11,784 bases of DNA. Source: an uncultured Clostridium sp. (GTDB lineage: Bacteria; Bacillota; Clostridia; UBA1212; UBA1255). Of the stretch, positions 6,628 to 11,784 are shown piece after piece. The translations under genes and the position numbers were made by a program. How positions within the stretch are numbered: the first letter of the stretch is position 1; the number at the start of each line of letters is the position of its first letter. The notes under the pieces were generated by a model, which was not told where the DNA came from, ran no database searches, and saw only the letters and a list, made by a program, of their open reading frames with translations. The stretch is taken from positions 1-11,784 of the forward strand of contig USLW01000032.1 of assembly GCA_900555605.1 (NCBI GenBank). The letters run 5' to 3'.

Positions 6628-6667
6628 GATCAGCTATCGTTGGTCCTTAGGCTGACGATAGCTGATC
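6628..6667 (+). promoter_or_regulatory. Intercistronic hairpin between binding-protein and permease genes
   Basis: GATCAGCTATCGT (6628-6640) pairs perfectly with ACGATAGCTGATC (6655-6667) around a 14-base loop. No T-run follows; the next bases are TCTCAAAAAA. It is therefore more likely a 3' stabiliser or partial attenuator of the upstream cistron than a full terminator. Such a structure behind the binding-protein gene commonly gives the receptor a higher expression level than the membrane parts (known from other ABC importers; inferred here). It ends 8 bp before the permease ribosome binding site. Confidence 0.65.
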
Positions 6668-6687
6668 TCTCAAAAAAGGGGGCAAGT

Positions 6688-7632
6688 ATGCAGAAATACA
6701 TCGCAAAGCGTATCCTATTTTTAATTCCAACGATTATCGGCGTGACTTTGATTATCTATCTGATTATGAACATAACGCCGGGAGATCCGGGACGTGCTAT
6801 TCTCGGATCTGGTGTCTCTCAGGCGGATGTGGATGCATATAACCATGCGATCGGATATGACTTGCCGTTTTTTCAGAAATTTGTGAACTATCTCAGCAAT
6901 ATGTTTCTCCACCAGGACTTTGGCATTTCTTATGTTACCAAGCAAAATGTATTCGATGAGATATGGCCGCGGTATATTATGACATTAAAGCTGGCGTTCA
7001 TTGGAATGATTCTCTCAACAGCCATCGGAATTCCTCTGGGAATCTATGCTGCTGTGAAGCAATATTCACCCATGGATACGATTTCCTCAGTTATCTCCTT
7101 CCTGTTGGCTGCTGTACCGACCTTTGTTCTCGGCCTTGTACTACTGTTCTTCTTTGCACTCAAGCTCAAGTGGCTGCCGTCTTACGGCATTCCGAACTGG
7201 ACAGGCTATATCATGCCAGCACTGGCAATCTCACTTCCCATTGCCGCACAGAATTTCCGCTTTACCAAGTCGTCTATGTTAGATGCGATTCGTCAGGACT
7301 ATGTCCGAACTGCACGCGCTAAGGGTGCCAGCGAACGTACTGTAATTTGGAAGCATGTGTTGAAGAATGCGCTTCTTCCTGTTATCACACAAGTTGGCAT
7401 GAGCCTCGGCCTTCTGCTGTGTGGCGCTGTGGTTGCAGAGGAGTTGTTTTCTGTGCAAGGTATCGGCAGCCTGATTGTCGAGCGTATTACTTATAAGGAT
7501 GAGCCGGTCATCATTGCCGGAACGATTCTGATCTCGATCTGCTTTACCGTTGTTATGCTGGTCGTGGATTTGATTTATGCGATGATCGATCCTCGCATTC
7601 GCGCCAAATACACAAAATCTGGGAGGAAGTGA
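6688..7632 (+). CDS. Dipeptide/oligopeptide ABC transporter permease, DppB/OppB type
   Basis: This is one of two integral membrane subunits forming the import channel. The 314-residue protein begins MQKYIAKRILFLIPTIIGV, the hallmark N-terminus of the DppB family. It shows about six hydrophobic segments (near 10-30, 97-122, 131-160, 172-190, 235-252 and 275-300). The periplasmic-type loop after the first helix carries TPGDPGRAILG. The ATPase-coupling EAA-like loop lies at 206-231 (VRTARAKGASERTVIWKHVL). The longer reading from 6625 would add a non-typical N-terminus translated across the intercistronic hairpin. AAGGGGG (6676-6682) lies 5 bp before the ATG at 6688, so I chose the latter. The stop codon is 4 bp before the next permease gene. 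Confidence 0.93.
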   Translation: MQKYIAKRILFLIPTIIGVTLIIYLIMNITPGDPGRAILGSGVSQADVDAYNHAIGYDLPFFQKFVNYLSNMFLHQDFGISYVTKQNVFDEIWPRYIMTLKLAFIGMILSTAIGIPLGIYAAVKQYSPMDTISSVISFLLAAVPTFVLGLVLLFFFALKLKWLPSYGIPNWTGYIMPALAISLPIAAQNFRFTKSSMLDAIRQDYVRTARAKGASERTVIWKHVLKNALLPVITQVGMSLGLLLCGAVVAEELFSVQGIGSLIVERITYKDEPVIIAGTILISICFTVVMLVVDLIYAMIDPRIRAKYTKSGRK

Positions 7633-7636
7633 GCAA

Positions 7637-8518
7637 ATGGCGGCCCAAAAAAGCTTGAATGAAGACTACAAAAGTGACGGGAAATGGAAAGAGATATGGC
7701 GCAGATTCAAAAAGAATAAGGGAGCCGTGATTGGACTGGTGCTGCTGGTCGTGCTGACGGTGATCTTGGTGGGCGCGCCACTGTTTATCTCCTATGATAA
7801 GGCAATTACACAGAATATGGATTTAATGCTTGCAAAGCCCTCCGTAGGGAATCTTTTCGGCAACGACGGATACGGACGTGACATTTTCGCGCGTATTATC
7901 TACGGTGGACGTGTTTCCATTGCTATTGCGATTCTTGCGACGATTTCTTCATGCCTGTTTGGCAGCCTTCTCGGTGCAGTCGCTGGCTATTTTGGTGGCA
8001 AGGTAGACAGCATTATCATGCGGTCGCTGGATATTTTTATGTCGGTTCCTGACATTCTTTTTACCATGGCGGTCGTATATGCGTTGGGTGCCAGCTTTAC
8101 CAATTTGATCATTGCGCTGACTTTGGCGTATTTTACCAACTATGTCCGGCTGGTTCGCTCTGAGGTACTTACGCTTTCTGAACAGGACTATGTCGAGGCG
8201 GCAAAGGCTGGCGGTTCGAGCGGATTTCGCATCATTCTCTCACATATTATCCCCAATGCAATTGGCGTTATTATTGTCAACACCACGTTGAACATCGCAA
8301 AAATTATTATCTATGAATCGACGCTGAGTTTCTTGGGCCTCGGTATGCCGGCCCCCCAGCCGGAGTGGGGGCAGATGCTTTCGGAGGCTCGCGAATTTAT
8401 GAGAAAAGCGCCTCATTTGATGGCATTTCCCGCACTATCTATCATTGTTACGGCCTGCTCAGTGAATCTTATCGGCGATGGTCTGCGCGATGCGTTGGAC
8501 CCGCATTTGAAGTCATAA
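7637..8518 (+). CDS. Dipeptide/oligopeptide ABC transporter permease, DppC/OppC type
   Basis: This is the second channel subunit, 293 residues. It has the N-terminal amphipathic stretch WKEIWRRFKKNKGAVIG, then the first membrane helix (about 29-50). The DppC signature NDGYGRDIFARIIYGGRVS is at 76-94. The EAA-like coupling loop lies at about 185-210 (DYVEAAKAGGSSGFRIILSH). The C-terminal block FLGLGMPAPQPEWGQML (232-248) is nearly invariant in this family. GGAGG (7622-7626) within the end of the preceding gene serves as ribosome binding site, 10 bp before the ATG. Translational coupling with the upstream permease is likely. Confidence 0.94.
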   Translation: MAAQKSLNEDYKSDGKWKEIWRRFKKNKGAVIGLVLLVVLTVILVGAPLFISYDKAITQNMDLMLAKPSVGNLFGNDGYGRDIFARIIYGGRVSIAIAILATISSCLFGSLLGAVAGYFGGKVDSIIMRSLDIFMSVPDILFTMAVVYALGASFTNLIIALTLAYFTNYVRLVRSEVLTLSEQDYVEAAKAGGSSGFRIILSHIIPNAIGVIIVNTTLNIAKIIIYESTLSFLGLGMPAPQPEWGQMLSEAREFMRKAPHLMAFPALSIIVTACSVNLIGDGLRDALDPHLKS

Positions 8519-8543
8519 GGTACGCCACGGGAGGGGAGCTATA

Positions 8544-9560
8544 ATGGAAAATGAAAAAAGCCCGATTTTGGAGATTAAGGATCTTCGGGTTACTTATGAA
8601 ACTGACATAGAGGTTGTGGAGGCTGTCAACGGTATCAGCTTTCAAATCGAAAAGGGAAAAACACTCGGTCTCGTCGGCGAGACCGGCGCTGGCAAGACGA
8701 CAACAGCGCTGAGTATTCTTCGCCTTTTGCCGGAAACGACAGGTCGTATTAAAGGCGGAGAGATCTGCTTTGAAGGCGAAGACTTGCTCCATGTTGACGA
8801 GGAGCAAATGCGGGTCGTGAGAGGAAACCGCATCTCTATGGTATTTCAAGACCCGATGTCTTCGCTGAATCCGGTCTACACAGTCGGCGATCAAATTGGA
8901 GAGGCAATTCGACTTCACAGGCCTGAACTATCTAATGATGCCGTAGAGCAGCGAATCGACGAGATCCTCCAGTTGGTCGGCATTATGCCATCGCGAAAGC
9001 ACGAGTATCCACATCAGTTTTCAGGCGGTATGAAGCAGCGCGTTGTTATCGCTATGGCGTTGTGCTGCGAGCCAGAGCTGCTCATTGCGGATGAACCGAC
9101 AACTGCATTGGATGTCACGATACAGGCTCAGGTTCTGGCCATGATCGCGGAACTTCGGAGTCGGCTCGGAACCTCAATGCTGATGATTACACATGATTTG
9201 GGCATTGTTGCGCGAACCTGTGATGATGTGTGCGTGATGTATGCAGGAAAAATCGTAGAGGCTGGTACCGTAGAGGATATTTTTCTCGCGCCGTCGCACC
9301 ACCCCTATACAGAGGGTCTCTTTGGTTCCATTCCAAATCTGACAACAAAGGCACGCCGACTTAAACCTATTTTAGGTCTTATGCCGGATCCTACAAATTT
9401 ACCAAAGGGATGCGAATTCGCACCGCGCTGTGAAAAGTGCATGGAGATTTGTCGAACGGAAAAGCCAAAAATATGCGGTGAGGGGAGTCATAAGCTCTAC
9501 TGCCATCTATTTGATCCGGATAGGCAAAAAACAGGTGTAGGAGGGAATACGAATGGATGA
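8544..9560 (+). CDS. Dipeptide/oligopeptide ABC transporter ATP-binding protein, DppD/OppD type
   Basis: This is the first of two ATPases that power uptake on the cytoplasmic side, 338 residues. Walker A is GETGAGKTT (45-53), the Q-loop Gln is 102 (FQDPMSSLNP), the ABC signature is FSGGMKQR (159-166), Walker B is LLIADEPTTALD (179-190), and the switch His is 217 (ITHDL). All are intact. The C-terminal oligopeptide-transporter extension holds Cys290, Cys296, Cys299, Cys303 and Cys320, spaced C-x5-C-x2-C-x3-C. In some Dpp/Opp ATPases this cluster is reported to bind an iron-sulfur centre; whether it does here is inference. The ribosome binding site GGAGGGGAG (8530-8538) is strong. The 3' end overlaps the next gene by 8 bp, pointing to coupled, equal production of both ATPases. 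Confidence 0.95.
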   Translation: MENEKSPILEIKDLRVTYETDIEVVEAVNGISFQIEKGKTLGLVGETGAGKTTTALSILRLLPETTGRIKGGEICFEGEDLLHVDEEQMRVVRGNRISMVFQDPMSSLNPVYTVGDQIGEAIRLHRPELSNDAVEQRIDEILQLVGIMPSRKHEYPHQFSGGMKQRVVIAMALCCEPELLIADEPTTALDVTIQAQVLAMIAELRSRLGTSMLMITHDLGIVARTCDDVCVMYAGKIVEAGTVEDIFLAPSHHPYTEGLFGSIPNLTTKARRLKPILGLMPDPTNLPKGCEFAPRCEKCMEICRTEKPKICGEGSHKLYCHLFDPDRQKTGVGGNTNG

Positions 9561-10524
9561 TAAGGGCAACGCACCTCTGTTAGAAACAATAGACCTGAAA
9601 AAGTATTTTAAGGTGGGAGGTGGCACACTGCATGCTGTTGATTCAATCAACATTAAGCTCTATCAGGGTGAAACGCTTGGTGTTGTTGGCGAGTCAGGCT
9701 GCGGAAAGTCCACATTGGGCCGTACAATCCTCAAGCTTATTGAGCCGACCGCCGGTCATATTATCTACGACGGAAAAGACATTACCAGCCTCAATATCCG
9801 TAAGATGCGGCCGTTGCGCCGCGAAATGCAGATCATCTTTCAAGATCCTTACTCAAGCATTGATCCACGAAAATCCGTGATTGAAACGATCTCGGAATAT
9901 ATGTTCATCCATAAGTCTTATCCGACGCGGCGCGAAATTATGAACCGGGCGGTTGAGCTGATGGATATGGTTGGGCTTGCCAGACGTTACGCTGATGCTT
10001 ACCCTCACGAACTTGACGGAGGGCGCCGTCAACGTATCGGCATTGCGCGTGCGCTGTCGCTGCAGCCACGCTTCATCGTTTGTGATGAGCCTGTTTCTGC
10101 ACTTGATATGTCAATTCAGGCCCAAATACTAAACCTTTTGATGGACCTTCAGGATGAACTAAATCTGTCCTATATGTTCGTCACGCACGATTTATCCGTT
10201 GTCAAGCATATCTCGGACCAAATTATGGTCATGTATCTAGGAACCTGCATTGAGTTTGCAAGCTCTGACGAATTGTTTCAAAAGCCGCTCCACCCTTATA
10301 CAAAGGCCCTCTTGGCCGCTATCCCGGAGCCTGATTTGGAGAGTCGCAAAAAGGGTTTCCAGCTCATTCGGGGTGAGGTATCCAGCCCGATCGACCCAAA
10401 ACCAGGCTGCCGATTTGCTGGCCGCTGCGAGCACTGCATGGCGCAGTGCCTTGAAAAGACACCGGAATATGTGGAGACGGAACCGGGTCACTTTGTGGCT
10501 TGCCACTTGGTGAACGGGCGATAA
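9553..10524 (+). CDS. Dipeptide/oligopeptide ABC transporter ATP-binding protein, DppF/OppF type
   Basis: This is the second ATPase, 323 residues, expected to pair with the preceding one. Walker A is GESGCGKST (46-54), the Q-loop Gln is 97 ([11 protein letters not shown]), Walker B is [13 protein letters not shown] (173-185) and the switch His is 212 (THDLSVV). The ABC signature reads LDGGRRQR (154-161), where the usual form is LSGGQRQR: the signature Ser that contacts ATP in the opposite site is Asp. I believe this variant recurs in clostridial DppF proteins, so it is probably a family trait giving two unequal ATP sites, not damage. The C-terminal Cys cluster (Cys286, 292, 295, 299, 317) repeats the spacing of the partner. 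AGGAGGG (9539-9545) lies 7 bp before the start, inside the end of the preceding gene. The second GME gene starts 28 bp later. Confidence 0.95.
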   Translation: MDDKGNAPLLETIDLKKYFKVGGGTLHAVDSINIKLYQGETLGVVGESGCGKSTLGRTILKLIEPTAGHIIYDGKDITSLNIRKMRPLRREMQIIFQDPYSSIDPRKSVIETISEYMFIHKSYPTRREIMNRAVELMDMVGLARRYADAYPHELDGGRRQRIGIARALSLQPRFIVCDEPVSALDMSIQAQILNLLMDLQDELNLSYMFVTHDLSVVKHISDQIMVMYLGTCIEFASSDELFQKPLHPYTKALLAAIPEPDLESRKKGFQLIRGEVSSPIDPKPGCRFAGRCEHCMAQCLEKTPEYVETEPGHFVACHLVNGR

Positions 10525-10552
10525 CAATACAACTCATAGGAGAATACATAAC

Positions 10553-11500
10553 ATGATGGACACCTTGAAAATGGACATTGACGCGTTGCTCGGTGAGCGA
10601 TGGTTCCCAAAGGAAACATCCTTTGAGGAGGATATTACAGAGTATTGGGGTGAATGGGGCGTTTGCTCTGAGGTTGAAACGCTGCGTGCAGTTTTGATGC
10701 GTCGCCCCGGGAAGGAAGTTGAAAGCTTTGATCCAAAAGCAGTTCGTTTTTCAGACGAGCCGATCGACGTTGAGCTTATGCGCCGACAACACGATAATGT
10801 GGCTAAGGTCTATACGGACTTTGGCGCAAAGGTTTACTATGTAGAGCATCAGCTTGAAGACAGGCCAAATGCTGTTTTCTGCCGTGATTTGATGTTTATG
10901 ACGCCGGAGGGGGCAATCATTACCCGCCCCGGCATGGCAGCTCGTCGCGGCGAGGAACGCTATGTTGCCGAAGCTCTTGCTAAAATCGGAGTTCCAATCC
11001 TCAAAACAATTGCCGGTGATGGTATGTTTGAGGGAGCAAATGCTATGTGGGTCGATCGACATACCTGTGTTGTTTCAACGGGGTCACGCTGCAATCGCAG
11101 CGGCTATGAGCAGGTTAAAACTGAGCTTGAGCGTATGGGCGTTACTGTTTATCATATGCAGCAGCCGTATAGCAACATCCACATTGATGGTATTATGAAC
11201 GCAATTAGTCATGACAAGGTCCTTGTTCATGCAGCGCAGGTGCCTTATGACATCATTGATATGCTCAAGAAAAAGGGCTACGAGATTCTTGAGATTCCCT
11301 CCCGCACGGAGCAATTCAGAACATTGGCATGCAACTTTGTTGCGTTGGAGCCTAATCACATTCTTATGGCACAAGGGAATCCCCGTACACAGGAAATGTT
11401 GGACAAGCATGGCGTAAATATTGATACCGTGGATATCTCAGAAATTCTCAAGGGTCGTGGTTCTCTACACTGCATCACTGCGTTTTTAAAGAGAGGATAG
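10553..11500 (+). CDS. Guanidino-group-modifying enzyme 2 (amidinotransferase / arginine deiminase / DDAH superfamily)
   Basis: This is a paralog of the first gene of the operon: about 190 of 314 aligned positions are identical by hand count (near 60%), with one single-residue insertion (near 69) and one deletion (near 199). The catalytic set is the same: Asp112 in CRDLMFMTP, Glu160 in MFEGANAMW, His210-x-Asp212 in HIDG, and Cys307 in SLHCITAF. The residue after FEGA is Asn here and Met in the first copy, where relatives often have Asp. Divergence concentrates at about 25-31, 80-102 and 286-296, while the active-site blocks are almost unchanged. The two enzymes may therefore act on related but different substrates, or form a heteromer. 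AGGAGA (10538-10543) lies 9 bp before the ATG at 10553; the ATG at 10556 would also work and aligns with the first copy. It is cytoplasmic and the last recognisable gene of the operon. The reaction is not determined by sequence. Confidence 0.88.
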   Translation: MMDTLKMDIDALLGERWFPKETSFEEDITEYWGEWGVCSEVETLRAVLMRRPGKEVESFDPKAVRFSDEPIDVELMRRQHDNVAKVYTDFGAKVYYVEHQLEDRPNAVFCRDLMFMTPEGAIITRPGMAARRGEERYVAEALAKIGVPILKTIAGDGMFEGANAMWVDRHTCVVSTGSRCNRSGYEQVKTELERMGVTVYHMQQPYSNIHIDGIMNAISHDKVLVHAAQVPYDIIDMLKKKGYEILEIPSRTEQFRTLACNFVALEPNHILMAQGNPRTQEMLDKHGVNIDTVDISEILKGRGSLHCITAFLKRG

Positions 11501-11527
11501 GGTAAGCAATAATTGGCTTGCTCACCC
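11500..11527 (+). repeat. Hairpin directly after the second GME gene
   Basis: GGGTAAGCAA (11500-11509) pairs with TTGCTCACCC (11518-11527) with one A-C mismatch and an 8-base loop. It begins at the last base of the GME stop codon. It has no T-tract, so it is a possible 3' stabiliser or Rho-assisted end and not a textbook terminator. Confidence 0.45.
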
Positions 11528-11583
11528 GTGCGCTGCAGGGATGGATTGGAGCTGCAATACCACACACAAGCACTTGGGTCGTA

Positions 11584-11601
11584 ACCGTCAAGGCTGACGG
11601 T
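11584..11601. repeat. Short perfect hairpin ACCGTCA / TGACGGT
   Basis: ACCGTCA (11584-11590) and TGACGGT (11595-11601) form a perfect 7-bp stem around AGGC. It is one of four inverted repeats in the 285 bp after the operon. Confidence 0.5.
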
Positions 11602-11622
11602 GGCTGGATTACGCATGGGACA

Positions 11623-11658
11623 ATAGTGTCGGGAAGCTTCTCAGCTTCCCGACACTAT
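11623..11658. repeat. Perfect 15-bp-stem inverted repeat, likely the operon's 3' end structure
   Basis: ATAGTGTCGGGAAGC (11623-11637) and GCTTCCCGACACTAT (11644-11658) are exact complements around the loop TTCTCA. This is the most stable hairpin in the window after the 3698-3733 repeat. It lies 123 bp beyond the second GME stop. No T-run follows on either strand, so it is not a standard intrinsic terminator. It could be an mRNA 3' stabiliser, a Rho-type pause site, or part of a mobile-element end. Confidence 0.65.
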
Positions 11659-11742
11659 AATGTTCAGGGGCGCGCAATAAACGTAACCGTCTGGAAATGT
11701 CAAGGTCCCGTCAAGATTTATGCGCAAAATTATTTGCAGGCT

Positions 11743-11764
11743 CCGGCTGAATGAAGTCAGCCGG
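11743..11764. repeat. Short perfect hairpin CCGGCTGA / TCAGCCGG
   Basis: CCGGCTGA (11743-11750) pairs exactly with TCAGCCGG (11757-11764) around ATGAAG. It overlaps the stop of the 78-residue open frame. Any T-run after it is absent within the window. Confidence 0.45.
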
Positions 11765-11784
11765 CAATAGAGGCGTCGTCCAGA

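Larger units (their letters stand above)
11501..11784. other. Region without a recognisable gene after the operon
   Basis: An open frame from a TTG at 11518 to 11754 (78 residues) runs here on the + strand, but it has no clear ribosome binding site, it is crossed by three perfect inverted repeats, and I do not recognise the product. It may be non-coding, or a decayed remnant of a longer gene. Besides the hairpins listed separately, GTCAAG recurs three times (11588, 11700 and 11710), and CCGGCTGA (11743-11750) pairs with TCAGCCGG (11757-11764). No promoter was found with confidence. Confidence 0.4.

Noticed and set aside
4017..11500. A classical arcABC arginine deiminase pathway
   Set aside because: The GMEs are about 314 residues, not the roughly 400 of ArcA, and no ornithine carbamoyltransferase, carbamate kinase or arginine/ornithine antiporter is present in the window.
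1..11784. CRISPR array, tRNA, rRNA or phage module
   Set aside because: No regularly spaced repeats of 23-37 bp, no cloverleaf or conserved rRNA sequence, and no phage structural or integrase gene were seen.

Overview
The window looks like a chromosomal piece of an anaerobic Firmicute, probably a gut-type clostridium (Oscillospiraceae or Lachnospiraceae-like). This is inferred from strong AGGAGG-type ribosome binding sites, a Gram-positive lipoprotein substrate-binding protein, a RocR-like sigma-54 activator and a clostridial-type dipeptide ABC importer. No rRNA, tRNA or single-copy marker is present to fix the taxonomy.

Layout. (1) 1-619 is the right end of an IS66-family insertion sequence: the 3' part of its transposase gene, interrupted by an in-frame amber codon, then a terminator hairpin and the terminal inverted repeat. 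(2) 642-2060 holds rpoN (sigma-54) with a good extended -10 sigma-A promoter just outside the IS end. (3) 2306-3688 encodes a PAS / AAA+ / Fis-HTH sigma-54 activator of RocR-like layout. (4) 3689-4016 is a dense regulatory region: three CAAAA/TTTTG boxes, two of them forming a perfect 36-bp inverted repeat; a 21-bp tandem repeat; a near-perfect -24/-12 promoter; and a leader hairpin. (5) 4017-11500 is a tightly packed, co-directional seven-gene operon: a guanidino-group-modifying enzyme (GME), then the substrate-binding lipoprotein, two permeases and two ATPases of a Dpp/Opp-type importer, then a second GME about 60% identical to the first (hand count). (6) 11501-11784 has no recognisable gene but four inverted repeats.

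How the genes may work together (inference): RpoN and the activator are both encoded next to the operon and would drive it from the single -24/-12 promoter. The importer would bring in a small peptide or a guanidino compound, and the two paralogous GMEs would hydrolyse or transfer its guanidino (amidino) group. Both keep the Asp, Glu, His-x-Asp and Cys residues of the superfamily. The substrate is unknown; arginine peptides, free arginine or citrulline, methylated arginines and other guanidino compounds are candidates. No carbamoyltransferase, carbamate kinase or ornithine-handling gene lies in the window, so this is not a standard arc operon. The self-contained unit of sigma factor, activator, importer and paired GMEs is the most interesting content.
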